From Trametopsis cervina (lineage: Eukaryota; Basidiomycota; Agaricomycetes; Polyporales; Irpicaceae), in assembly GCA_022385755.1 (NCBI GenBank), contig MU278391.1, positions 1-64,000 on the forward strand: a DNA stretch of 64,000 nt, written 5' to 3'. The position numbers and the translations under genes are program-made. The notes under the pieces were generated by a model, which worked only from the letters and a program-made list of their open reading frames with translations, was not told where the DNA came from and made no database searches. Shown one piece after another: positions 34,636-46,964 of this stretch. Position 1 is the first letter of the stretch; every line of letters begins with the position of its first letter.

Positions 34636-37600
34636 TCAGCTTCTTTGCTGATCAAACTGTCCAGCGGGGCCTCCCTGTCCGTTCTGCCCCTGATAATTCA
34701 TCCCTCCAAAATTCGACAAGTACGCTCCCCAATCATCCCACCTACAGCGATACAAATCCGACGTCAGTACATCAACTCGACATATCACGCGACCAGACAT
34801 AATAAGCTGAGCACTCACTCGAATCCGTTGGGAGCAGCTGACCACATCGATAGCGGTGGATTCTCCCCGGTATCCGGCATGAACGATCCAGCTCCTAGGG
34901 ATGCCATCCTCAGCCACTCGTCCAGGTTCTCATCCGGCGGGTGCACAAACTGCGGCCCTCCACCTCCGGTCGGCGCTGACGATGGATCCGTCGGCAGGTG
35001 GGGAGCAGAGGCGGATGTCGAGGCCGCACCGGGTGGTATCAAGGATGCCGACAGATTCGACAGCACCTGATCATACATCATACTCTGCATAGAGAACATA
35101 GGATCCATTTGCAGAGGTTGGCCGCCTTGGACCTGCAAAGTGGACATCGGAGCAGGTGGAGCTTGAGGCTGCTGCTGCATTGCGGCTCTCGAGGGACCGG
35201 GGTCGTAAGAAGTAGGGCTATTGTACAAGTTCTGCGGAGGGTTGTAGTCCCGCTCAGTACTGACGTTCATCGGGGTCGAGTGTGGATGCGAGTGAGGTGG
35301 CGTCTGATTGGCTATTTGAGAGGCATCCATCGCGCGCTGGGCGTGCTGATAGAGCTGGGGAATGGCTGGAGGCTGCGGGGGTGGGGTATCGATGGACTGG
35401 CTGAGCTGGGATGGCACCGGTGACAGTGAGGATGAGCTCTGTCGCGCCTTCGCCTCGTTCACTCGCTTCGATCCCGCAAAATGGCGCACTTCGCTGGCTG
35501 GGGAAGAGGAAGAATCGGTGCCTTCTTGGATGATGTCAGCGTCGCGATCTCGTTTGTTCGTCGGTTGTGGACTAGGCTGCGGAAGTGGCAGATCGCCCAC
35601 CTCGGCGAGTTCGTACATGATATCCCTGGAACGATACTCGTCAACTCGATTGACTAAGTCGCAAACTGGTAACTTACCATAATCGACCTGCAGTATGCCA
35701 CCTGCGACGTGTTAGCTAGATAACACATTGAAGAAAGAAATGTATTCTTACCGGCGTTCCAGAGCCTTGAGCATCTTCATGGCTTTATGAACGTCTTCCA
35801 TTTCTTTCGCTGGATCGGTAATGACAGAGCCTGCACGCTTCCCTCCCCAGATATTGAGTAGGAGAATGATTCCAGCCAGGAAAAGCGACATCTGCGTGAC
35901 ATGCAGATTAGTACAATACTCCCTATATTCTGGGTAAGTGACACTGACAATGGTCGCAAAGGATGGTGCTCCCTTTTTCCTGAATGTAACATCGAGCACG
36001 TGAATGCATGACCGCGCGGCATTGGTACATATTGCCAGGGACGGGAATACCAGCGATGAAGGTTTGCGCGGTGACGAGATGAAGGGTCGGTGCACGATGA
36101 TCTGCAAGTTGTAATATGACGCATATAGCGCTGCAGATTGGGCCAGGAACTCGGGGTTCTCGCGGTTAGGGTCCCAGCGAACTGAATCAGTCCCAGTATT
36201 AAAACATCGGAGCGTAGGATCAAAATGACAAGCCTACGGTGATCAGGGACGGCATCTATCCATTTGTTTAGAGCCGAATCTAACTCTGAGACGATGTGTT
36301 GCTCCCAACGGGGACCAATGAAGCCGAGAAGCACTTTGGACTTGTTGATCGAGTACTGTGTTGTAATAAAAGATCGAGGTCAGCTATCTGAGATGGCCAT
36401 CGAATGTATTACGTACTATTGTGCGCAGGGCAAACGCAAGGATCTGGTTTTGGCGAATGAGACAGTTGAAATATGCGACCTTAGAGGGCTTTCCAGGGGG
36501 TTGTTTAAATGCGAGATTGGGATCCTCATTCTCCCAGTATTCGTCGTCGCACTCGGCCGGAAGGTCGACATCGAAACTGGGTAAAGAGAATGCTCGTCAG
36601 TGTCAAGTCTCCATATCAGTGAAGAAAACATCTGCGACATACTCTTCATCGTGTATCGCACAAGGTCTACCGAGAGCTGCACTGATAAATCGATCATACG
36701 CCAGTAAACACCTGTAGCAAAATAAGAATGTGCATCGGTCAGCCTATAGTGTGAACTTGCCAGAATGCGCGTCGCCACAGCTCCTCCTCGACGCTCCATT
36801 TAGCTGTGTACGTCTTTTTCCGATGTATACCAACGTCTTGCGCCATCCGAATGCCAACGCCAATAACCGTCCAAGAGGCTTGTGGCGTCGCAGACCCATG
36901 GAGGAAAAGGGCTGTGAGCTGCATACATCGACATGCACCCGTCATGCACCCGCCAACAAAGACATAACTTATTCACTCACTGCTGCGATCTGCAAGTCGC
37001 ACACCCGAGGTGGGGAAAGCAGCGACCGTCGTACCCACTGAACCTGCCTGAACCACTCCCATCCCGCCGAATGCTGACTGTTACTGCCCGGCAACAGCAC
37101 TCTCGGGTCTTCCGAAAATCGCGATCCGAGCGCGCACACGAGCAGGATAACGGACCCGAAACCTTCATCGAGAGAGTGCAGATTTTCTCTGAGCCCCTTA
37201 TCTATGGTCGGACGATGGAGGAGAGGGAGATACAGGTTGACATGGTTGAAATACGTCTCGACGAGAGCGTCTAGCAGGTCAGGAGGCGGGAAGTTTGTGT
37301 GTGGCTTGGCTGCCTCTAGCGATTCGAGGATCCACTGTATTCATATTTCAGAGCTTGCGCGAACAATGGAGAAAAGCGCAGCTCACAGGATGCGCACGCC
37401 AGAATTCGGGCCGCTTACACGGAAGGATGACCTTACGTCCCTCAGGCCCGACTCTCGCCATTTCCGCCCCCGTGTACTCACGCCTCAGCATAATCGCTGT
37501 CTGCAGGAACATAACGCTGCTCGACTTTCCGAAAAAGCGCGGATGGCCTGCGTTGATTCTGAGGTTGTTCATCCCTATCTCGAGGTTGTGCCGAGTGGTG

Positions 37601-38334
37601 ACCTCGTTGTCGCTGGGGTCGAGATCCTCTTCCTCTGGTGTATACGGCGGAGGAATGGGGTGGGCACGGTTTTGAGATGCGGCGTCGGCTGGGAGGGAGG
37701 TAGGGGGAATAGTAGGCGGAGCAGCCTTTCCCGCACCCTTTGAGAGCCATTTATCCTTGTCGAATGCGCCTCCAAGCTCGGATAGAATGTCTCTGTCAGG
37801 ACATAGCTACAAACGTCGAGTGTTATTACAAGCACATACAGTTATCGAACCGTATACGCACCTTCACGAGCAACTTCTCCATTGTCACCACTCGGTTCTC
37901 CAAACCTTCCACATATCCCTTCGGGGGCCCTCGTTTCTGGGGGGAAAGTTGCATAAGAATAGCTCGCCGCGCCACAAGCCAAGTATATAACGCACCTTTG
38001 CAGCCTCGACATACGTACATTCATGGTTGTACGTGATGCAGTTTGTGCATCGGTTGTTCGGCATTTGGCCTCCATCACCTATAAGTTAAACAGAGCAATA
38101 TTCAATCACCGCGGACCAAGCAACTCCTGAGCAGCCTCCCCAGGCACGCCGCCATCGACCTACTTACATCGCACTGTCGACAACCGGTGAGCGTTGGTGA
38201 TTCGATCGGCCACGGCACTAACACATACCTTTCTTTCTGCGGCAAATATCACAAGCCCTCTGCACTCGCCGCTTCTTCATACCGGGCGTAATCACCATCT
38301 CCTGATCGCTGTGCTCATCCTCCTGGGACGACAT
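34636..38334 (-). CDS. Zn2Cys6 transcription factor C, Fungal_trans family
   Basis: Third tandem paralogue. Opening exons are 38334-38229, 38173-38168 (6 nt) and 38078 onward, giving CDICRRKKVRC-DGGQMPNNRC-TNC-ITYNHEC (spacing 2-6-9-2-6). The segment KGYVEGLENRVVTMEKLLVK follows as a dimerisation coil. Later come RFFGKSSSVMFLQTAIMLRR near 37500 and the Fungal_trans region over about 36000-37300. The C-terminal exon (35618-34815) starts MYELAEVGDLPLPQP and is Gln, Pro and Ser-rich. After LSMWSAAPNGFE an intron precedes WDDWGAYLSNFG and a Gln/Gly-rich tail ending at 34638-34636. Of the three it has the most Gln-rich activation-like region. Targets unknown; several internal exon borders were not individually fixed. 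Confidence 0.85.
38168..38173 (-). other. 6-nt microexon of transcription factor C
   Basis: TGCGAT between CGACAG and GTAAGT. It differs by one silent base from those of A and B and encodes the same Val-Arg-Cys junction. Confidence 0.75.
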
Positions 38335-39797
38335 CGTCTGTATCCGGGTCTAGCCTCGCGAAAGCACCGTTTGCGGAGGATGCGTTGGGATGCGGGGTGG
38401 CAAAACGGTATTCCAATCCGGCTGGGTGTGTGAGTTACAGTAATTGAGTAAGTATGGATAATAGGCGTCTTCCGCAGCCACTGCGTTAGGAGCCTCCGGT
38501 TGATGTGGGAACCGGAGTCCGGACCCGCTTGCGAGGTTGTTCACTTTGTCTCTTCAACGCCATGAGCTCGAAGGTTCACTGTGGCCACGTCTCGACCGAA
38601 TGTGTGGATAGCACGGCTGTATGCAGCGCAGCGGTCTTCTGTTCTACTACGTCAGTCTGGCCTGTTTCTAGAACGGAATGTAACAAGGTTTCGTACGTAC
38701 CATATCCAAACATTTGCGAATCATGACTGCGATTTTGTCCTGCGTTTGTCATGAGTGCACGTTTATGTCGAAAGTCAACCACAGCGAGGCTGATCATCGG
38801 CGGAGCTGAGGGCGATTATATGTATTACCATGCAGGTGCCTTGCGCATCCTTCAAATGTGCGACGACGGCTGTCTTTCTGTTATACAAAATTATGATTCG
38901 CTTTCCGTGTCATGTACAGCGTGCAAATCTCGTCTTTGAGCGACATCAGAACATACAGCAAATACTTCCTCACTAGTCCTTCTGCTCGACTAGACCAGAG
39001 AAGACTCAAATGACCACACGCACGCAGCACAGCACAGCACTAAAAAGATTCAATAGCGTACACAACCACAAAATTCGTGGAGGCACACACACAGCGACGT
39101 GATGCGCGCCCCGACACAAACAAACTAGCAATACTGGTACACATTACTATAGCACAATGAACACCGCGCCCGCCACACGAAACACGTTAATCCGCGTTCG
39201 CGTCCAGCAAGGCGAGGCGACGATTCGAGAGAGAGACGACTCGAGAGAGACGACAAGGAAGGAGAGACAGAGGGAAAGATAGACGGAAGGAGAGCATGCA
39301 TGGGTACAGTGATTAACCGCGCGAGCGCGATGGATGATATGCGATCGAGAGCAGGGTAGGTAGGTGCGAGAGATTGGAGATTGAGCGAGTGTGAGCCAGA
39401 GGGCCAGAATTTGACGAGAAATCGAGGAGGAAGAAAGAAAAAGATATTGTGTTGTGTCGATGTCGATGTCGATGCCCGAGTCGGATGCGTATGAGGATGA
39501 GGGTAGTAGGCTGTGGGTGTATGCGGTATGCGGGGTCGATGATGACAATGTCGATGGGGTGCGGATGTTGGATATGGGATGATGAGGATATTCGATGTTG
39601 AGCGAGCACGACGAAAGGGTAACGTAGCCGAGTTTGAGAAGAGTAGCCGAGTATGAATGTTGAAGCAGCGAGAAAAGACCAGAGAAAAAGAAAAAGAAAA
39701 CATATCCACCAGACCAACCAAGAACGCAGCAGCAACACACACTTCGATGCAGCTTGCGCATCAAGATACGCGGACGCGCAGGGCAGCGCGAGACCGC
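38335..39797. other. Intergenic, TF C promoter and 3' end of the AreA-N gene
   Basis: About 1.46 kb. The right half (about 39130-39790) is strongly strand-biased, pyrimidine-rich on the minus strand, with a GATGTC microsatellite near 39460. Three overlapping minus-strand frames stay open here only because of that bias. It is best explained as the long 3' untranslated part of the AreA-N gene. The left part should be the promoter of transcription factor C. Confidence 0.4.
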
Positions 39798-42700
39798 TCA
39801 CCACCCCGCCGAATGATAATCATCCGCCCAACTCCTATTCCTCGCAACAGCAGCCCTCCTCGCCTCCTCAACCGGGTCCACAGGCCCCCTCATCTCCGCA
39901 ATCGCCGCCCTCCTCCTCGCAGCAGCAGCCGCAACATTCTGCGCCTGCCGCGCCAAATGCCGCTCCCACAGCAAATTGCGCCGCAGGCTCTCGGAGAGCT
40001 CGGCGGAGATTATTGAGCGGCGCAGGGTACCGGGCGTGCTGGGCGGGAGCGGGGCGGGGAGGTTGTAGGGGTGGCCTAAGGGGATGGGCATTGGGGGTTG
40101 CTCGTATTGGTCGTATTGATCATACTCCTCGTAGTCCTCATATCCCTCGTATCCCTCGTATTGCTGCTGCAGCTGTTGTTGCTGGAACTCATGCTCCATC
40201 CTCGACCTCAAAAGCCCCGACGGCGCGCCCTGCTGGTCCGACACGCGTCTCCGACTAGGCCCAGCGAGCTGCGCAAGTTTCTGCTGTGCGAGGCTCCTCG
40301 AGAGCCCGAGCCCGTTCTCGCCATTCTCCTCCTCCGTATCCGTCTCCATCTCTTCGCCCAGCGGCCTTCCCTTCGGCCTATACCCATTTCCACTCCCATT
40401 CCCATTCCCACTTCCACTCCCTCCTGGCCCTGCCATCTTGCCACTCACGCTCCCATTCGTGGGTGCAACCAGCGCATTCATCGGTGTCATCATCGCCCTC
40501 AACGGCATCGCCCTCCTCACCGGCGGCTGCTGCTGCTGCTGCTGCGGGAACCTCGGACCCCCATTCACACCCTTCCCGAACTGGGTGACGTCCTGCGTAG
40601 ACATGCTGTGCCGTTGTCTATACGGATGGTCGGGCGGGAAGATCATAGGATCGGGGTTCATGAGCTGCGAGAGGAGGCCGCTCTTCGTGCGGCTCAGGTC
40701 CGTGTAGGACCGTTTCGGCATCTTCGCGAACATGTCGCGCTGGCGTTGGGCCTCTTCTGCTGCTTTGCGCGCGAGGTCCGCGGTGACTTGCGCGGCCTTC
40801 TGGGTCTTGTCCTGGGCCTTCTGCGTCTTCTCCTTCTCCTTGCTTTTATCACTCTCTTGCTCCTTGCCTTTGCCCTTGTCCTGGCCCTTCTGCACCCCCT
40901 TGCCCTTCTTATCGCGCTCACTATCCCCGCTGCCATCCTCAGACGCCCACTCAGAATCGTCCTCCGTGTCTGTCGTGTACTCGGACGACCCGCTCATCAC
41001 GAGCCCTTTCGCTTTCCGCGCTGCTTCGAGGACGAGCGCAGGTGCAGGTGCGAGTGCAGGCGGCGAGACGACGGGCTTCTTCTCCACTTTCTTCTCTTCT
41101 GCCTTCTTCTCAACCTTCTCTACTACGGCCTCCCTCTTCTCAACCTCCTTCCTCTCCTTAGTCTTATCCCCCTTATTCTTCCTCCCCTCCTGCGCCCCGT
41201 TCGTACCGTTCGACGACACAGACCTCCCATCCCCCTCTCTCTCTCTCTCCATCTTCTCCCTCCTCTCCCTCTCCCTCTCCCGATTATCAGTAACCCTCCT
41301 CCCCAACCCCGGCCTCTGCGCCCCCTTCCCCCCACCACCTGCCTTGCCCGCACCGGCGGCAGAGGTGGTGCTGGTGGTGGAAGTGAAGCGCGGGACGTCC
41401 CGCCCGCGTCTGCCTATCGCTGTTTTACTCGTGTTTCGACGCGGGGCGTGTGCAGGCGCATTGTTCGTTGTTGTATTTGTAGTTGTGGTGGCTGGTGAAG
41501 TAGTCGTGATCGTAGGAACGCCCAACCCGCTGTCGCTCGCAGATTTCACGACGCTCGGCTCAGGCTGTTCGACAGGCGAGACGGGCTCATCAACCGTCGG
41601 AGGCGGCCGCTCAGGCGACTCCCCATCCCCATCCGGCGAATGCGAGTGCGACCTCAAAAAGAACCGGCAGTCGGACGGCTTGAGCGTATCGTCGTCCACA
41701 CCCTTCTGTCCCTGCTGCTCCTGCTCCCGATCCTGCCCTTGTTCGGGGTAGGCGGCCGCATGTTGTCCATGCATCTGCACCACAACACCCGCCTCCGCCT
41801 CAGACGACAGAGACAACGAAGACGCAGACGTAAGCGACGTAGTCGATGTCGAAGTCAACGACGGCGACGGCGACGCAAGGCGCCCAACAGGCCCCAATTC
41901 TGTATGAGGACTCGCAGGAGGACTCGGACACGGCGTCGGATTAACAACGACCACTCTCGGCGCGCCCAACAGAGCGGTGGAGGCGGGCGGGGTGCCGAGT
42001 ACGGGCCGAGGCTGCGCGACGCTGATGCGGTGCACGAACGTCGTGCCGGCTGCTGGGGAGGGTTTGGCGGTGCTTGGGCCTGAGCTCAAGCCGGTGGTGC
42101 GGGTTATTGGGGTCCAGATGCTTCCTACGTTGTCGTTTGCATTATCCGCGGTGGTGTTAGGAGAGGAGTTGTTGTTGGAAGACAACCGCGAGCCCGGCCT
42201 AATCACATCCAGCGTATCCGGTAAAATCCCCACAATGATGCTCCCCGCGCGTTGGCCCTGCACGTTGTGCGGGCGCGCAGGCATGCTCGCCGTGCTCAAT
42301 CTTCGGATATTGCTAGACGTGGGCAGGGGAGGGGGGAGGTGAGTGCCGTGCCAGGAGTGCCGGGCGGCGGTGGGAGCGGTGGGGGGGACGGTGAGCGTGA
42401 GTGAGTCTTGGGAGGTGTTTGAGGCGGCGAAGAAATCTGTGCGGGTGTTAGCGAGCCGTAGGCGAGCGACGCGAACAAACGATGCGAAGCGTCGAACTGA
42501 GGAGGAAGAGGTGGATGGATGGACTCACCAGTCTGACTACTCGCAGAACTCAACGCCGGCGATCCGCTAGATGAGGACGCAGAGGAGGAGAGCGCGAGAC
42601 TCTCGGCGGAGAGCGTCATCTCGCGGTACCACAGCCGCCAGGACATGTTCTCGAGCCGGCGGCCGTCTTTGAGGCTTTGTTTGCATTTGGTGAATACTGT

Positions 42701-42983
42701 ACGCGAGCGCAGCGAGCGTGGTCAGTTTCGTTCATTCTTCTCTTTCTCACTTTAAAATCTCGGTGTGTGTGGAAAGAGAACATGGGATGGAGAAAGCGGC
42801 GAGGAGGAGGAAGGATGGCGGGGAACCGGGGTGAAAGAAAGGAACGGGAAGAGAAGGAGGTGGGGAGGAGAGGTAAAAGAAACGAGACGCACCGGTCCAC
42901 ATCCCGTACAGCGCGTCCTCGCCCTCGAGGTCGCGCACGACCTCGGGCGAGACGGAGAGGATGGGCGACGGGAAGTCGATCAT
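39798..42983 (-). CDS. AreA-N domain regulator without GATA finger
   Basis: Minus-strand exons 42983-42893, 42696-42529 and 42436-39798 give 965 residues. The N-terminus carries the fungal GATA_AreA (DUF1752-type) domain: ALYGMWTVFTKCKQSLKDG followed by RRLENMSWRLWYREM. The C-terminal end has ELSESLRRNLLWERHL, resembling the DUF3295 tail found with this domain in fungal proteins. Between them is low-complexity sequence: Pro/Ser/Thr-rich, a Lys/Glu block (KKAEEKKVEKKPVV), Gln runs and a YEGYEDYEEYDQYDQYE repeat (about 40105-40165). No Cys4 GATA finger is present, so it should not bind DNA itself. From the family I infer a role in nitrogen or stress signalling, perhaps as a cofactor. The introns fall just inside and just after the conserved domain. 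Confidence 0.85.
41234..41249. repeat. (CT)n microsatellite in the AreA-N gene
   Basis: A CTCTCTCTCTCTCTC run within the coding sequence; on the coding (minus) strand it gives an RERERE-type stretch. Length change other than by multiples of three would shift the frame. Confidence 0.6.
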
Positions 42984-45799
42984 CGTCTGCCTTGTCCTTT
43001 GTGTTATTGCTAGTCTTGTTCCTATTCTTTCTTCTTAGTCGTACAAGCTGTTGAGTGTACACACAGTCGGGGTATCAATGGTGATGTTGGTTCAAAAGAG
43101 GTCGATGGTGGCAGAGAGCGAGTGCGAGTGCGAAGAGGCAGCACTCAGACCCATGCGTATGCGTTCGGGGAGCCGAACAGCGAGCGTTCAGCGTTCAGCG
43201 TCGGCTGGAGGCTCGAGCTGGAGCCGAGCGAAAACGAGGCTCGAGCCGAGCGGCACGAGGGAGAGAGATGGGTGGATGGTGTGGATGGGGAAAGAGGCGA
43301 GGGTGGAGGCGGGGTTCAGTTCTCCGAAGCGAGCCCACTCACTCGAGCGAGAGCGAAGCGAGGCTGCTGATTATCCTAGCCGCGTGTGTAGCGATCCACG
43401 TAGACTCACTCTCAAACGACGACTCGAGGACGAAGTGGTCGAAGTGGTTGATGATGATGGACGAGAACAAGAGGGAGACGAGGAGAGCCCAAAACCGTGC
43501 ATGCGTCCGTCCGTGCGGTGTTTCATTTCGCGATTTCGCGGTCCTCCCAACCCACCCAACCCAAGCTCGCTCCCGTCTAGCCACCCACCCACTCAGTCGC
43601 TCAGGACGTGCGGGCCGTACGCGCCTATCAGTCGAGTCGTGCATGCATAGATCAGGGAGGGAGATGGGATGGGAGGCACGGAGCCCGTTCTTTCGGCGTG
43701 TCCGGCGTAGGGGGGGTGTAAGCAGAAATCGGTGACATTGCCCATCGCTGTTGTTGCTGTTGGGTGTGAGATATGGGCACACACGGAGCGAGTATGCATT
43801 GCATTGCATTGCTCGTCGTCGTACTCGTCTTCAAGGACACGAAGTATCCAAGTGTACATAGAGAGCCCCCCAGTTCACAATCCCCGAGATCACATGAACA
43901 CCTCCACCATCGGTACTTGTCCCCCCCTCCCATCACCAGCCCATCACCCGTCACGCCAGTCGGAGCTCCCCGTCTGTCGCGCGGAGCTGCTGCCAGTCTC
44001 AGGAATGCGCTAACTGTAACTGTACTGGGTGATCGTGGTGTACTGTACCCCGCAATCACCAATTCGAACCACCACAATCCCTGGAGCTCTCTGTGTGGAG
44101 ACGAACAACCCTCTGCAGGCCGTGCGGGTGCTATGAGTGACGCCGAGCAGGGCTGCGCGCAGTACAGACAGACAGATCCCGACGTGCGTGTGTCGCGGGG
44201 GTCCGTATAAAGCAGGACGTGCCCCGTCTCACTCTCATCCTCAAACTGTTAGCGAGCTCGGTACGCATAAACGTGTACTGCTTCTGGTGCGCTTTACAAA
44301 TACAGTGAAGATTTCGTGCGCAGTCTTATGTTTGGACGGATCCCCAGATGTCCAACTGTCTCGTTTCTGTTCAACGCTGCGAGGATGGCACGCTGCCGCG
44401 TAGTCGACCACGATCCACAGTTCATGCTCATGCTGAACTGTTCACCCGCAAATCAACGAGCAACGAGCAACCATTTAGCGTTACGGTAGGCTCGCCTAGA
44501 AGGTTGCTGCAAACAATCAAATTCGTTCTTCTCTCTTCTACTTCAACTTCTACTTCTGGTTCGTCTCCCACTCCATTCTGTTCTGTTCTGTTCGAACAAA
44601 CAACCTTGCGCCGTGTGCACACGAACAAGAAGGAAGCAACTCACGCTGCGGAAAAACGCAGGATAAACGAAACGGGTGCGCGGGTCGGTCGGTCGGTGCC
44701 TGTCGAGTATCACATGCATATCGGCTGCCGCGTTCCCAACTTCCACTTCCACTTCCAACGAAGCACGATCATCGTTTCTGCGTTTCTGCGCTTCCCGGCC
44801 CCCGCTTCGGCGTCGCTTCAATTCAATGCAGGCTTACGAGCATCCGTGTTTCCATGTTTCTGTATTTATGAGCACGCACGTACGTACAGCATGAACTGTC
44901 GCAGGATGCGGGAGATGCGGGAGAGTTCGAACATGGTGGCTTGCCGCCACGAGATGCACTATGTGATCACCCGCACCAGCGCGCACGTCTGTCTGCCTCC
45001 GTCGCGCCCTGCTCCTGAACGATCCCGAATCACGATGAACTGATGGCGCGAAAAAAAGCCTCCGCTCGTCGCGGGTGTACGATCGGTGGCTTGCAGGGTC
45101 CAGACCGGTTTGTTTATGTTATGCGGGAGGCGACGGGCGACGACGTGGACGATGCCCGCGTTTCCTTCCGACTCTACGATGGCCGACGCCGATGCTTGGA
45201 AGAGGACGAGTCGGGTGGCCGCGCATCGCACCGAGACGCGCCAACGACGACAGCTGGATGGACTGAGAAGAGAAGGTGCCTTCACTCGTGAACGCATCGC
45301 GTAACACTCACAGAAGAACCGACGTCAGCGCGACGTCAACGGGAACGCGGATCGGCGAGCTGGAATGACGCCGGCCTCCTCTCACTCGCTGCTTCGACCG
45401 CTCGTGTCTGTGTATGCGCTGCCAGAAGTGCACATCGCAAAAAGGTCTGCGCGTGCACACTCGACACCGTCCGTACGTATCGACGCACCCACGACACGAC
45501 ACACGCACCTCTCACAGCTCGCTTCGCAGATCCTCCACATACGCGCCGAACCGACGATCCCCAGCCTCTTCGGTGTCGTAAACCGGGACACGACGCCCTG
45601 CGTGTTACGTTTGCGCTTCTCCGGGATTCCCTTATGCCCTGCCGCCGCGCGTACGTACGTACGCACGCGTCTCGTCGCTCACTGCGTGTTTGCAGTATCG
45701 TCCGCCGGACTGCCGCGCACTGGCTCTTGTCTGTGCGGGGTACGCTTCTCTGCGCCCGCGCACGTTCATTGTCGCCTCGCCCGGCCTCTCATCCGAGCG

Positions 45800-46480
45800 A
45801 AGGGTCTGTTCCTCTTGGCAGTGTGCTCCGGCGGAGGGTCTGCATCACGGGAGCTGGATGGGAACGCCACGAAGGGCTCTCCTATTGATTGTGGCGATGC
45901 TAGCGCCGTTGCAAAGAGTTCGACGACGGTCGGCAGGGTCGCAGAGGGCTGCGCAGAAACATGCGCGTACGCTCGCCATCCTCCCCGAATCACGCTGAGG
46001 ATCATGCCAAGGCGCTGCCGTCGCGCCGTGCACACAACCCACTCTCCCCGTCCACAACACTGCTCGAAGATTGTCGACAGACACAGCAGCGGCTGGGGCG
46101 TGTGCGTACATTCCGCTGGAAATCACCATTGCCATCGGCTGATCTATTCGTCTTAGCAATGTACTACGCCAGAGGAAATGCATCACGAGATCCTGGATGG
46201 CGACGCCACGAAGGGCACTCCCAGTGATCGTGGCGATGCTAGCGCTGTTGCAGGGTGTTTGACGACAGTCGGCAGGTTCGCAAAAGGAACGTGCGCGTAC
46301 GCTTTGCTCGCTGACCGACTCACACGGATCGTTGATGGACATCCATCGCGCCGCGTACGCACCTGCGATGAGCAAACCATTCTTCCCGGCTAGAACAGTG
46401 TTCGAGGATGGTCCGCAAGTTCGCGAAGGACAGTGGCTTGAACGTGCGCGTAGGCTCCGCTCGTGGCTATCACCGACACC
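45800..46480. repeat. Tandem duplication, period about 339 bp
   Basis: The block starting TGCATCACGGGAGCTGGATG at 45841 recurs as TGCATCACGAGATCCTGGATG at about 46180. Both continue through GCCACGAAGGGC, GTGGCGATGCTAGCGC and GACGACGGTCGGCAGG (GACGACAGTCGGCAGG in the second copy) to CGTGCGCGTACGCT-like ends. The later landmarks CTGCTCGAAGATTGTC (46062) and GTGTTCGAGGATGGTC (46399) keep the same offset, so the period is constant. The copies have diverged by substitutions and small indels. Flanks show weaker similarity, so further decayed copies may exist. Confidence 0.65.
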
Positions 46481-46964
46481 GTGCGCGTCGGCTCTTCCAC
46501 CAATATAGATGGCGACTCACACGCGATGCGCGCACATCGGCTGTGATTGTAGCCACCGAACTCGCCAACGGAAACACCTTGGTATGTATCAAGCCGCAAC
46601 AGCCTGCGGTGCGAGCCCGTCGGCCTCTGCACCGCTCTCACCCAAGTAACAATGCATCGATATCAACGCCCGACTGCGGATGCAATGAAACCGGACACAC
46701 CCATCATGGGCAGGCAAGGTCGGTGGTCTCGGCTGTTCATGAAACAGGACCGCACGATGAACATAAGGAATTGGCAACGGGGAACGTGCAGGTACGAGCA
46801 CAGCGTTTGTCGTGGCCGTTACATCTGAACGCAGTGATGTGTCATGCGTTGGCCTGAGATTATATTTCGCAACCAAGTCAGGGAGATTTCTAGATGCCAT
46901 TCCCAGCGAAGCGTGTGCCCTCGGGCTCGGCGAAGGTGAGTCGCAGCCAAGACTCTCTCAAGCC

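Noticed and set aside
39125..39804. Three overlapping minus-strand frames of 163-205 residues
   Set aside because: They arise from one pyrimidine-biased stretch, open in all three frames, with repetitive Ser, Phe and His composition; best explained as a 3' untranslated region.
40098..41751. Long plus-strand frames opposite the AreA-N gene
   Set aside because: They are antisense shadows of low-complexity coding sequence (Leu, Arg and Ser runs) and have no splice or domain support.
44348..45043. 231-residue plus-strand frame
   Set aside because: Composition is irregular, with no domain, signal peptide or splice continuation; it lies in repeat-bearing DNA.
45640..45670. CGTACGTACGTACG palindrome as a functional operator
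   Set aside because: Short self-complementary dinucleotide-like run in GC-rich DNA; no partner gene or second site supports a function.
45365..46375. Frames of 176-263 residues over the tandem duplication
   Set aside because: The two repeat units do not preserve a common reading frame, and stops and indels differ between copies.
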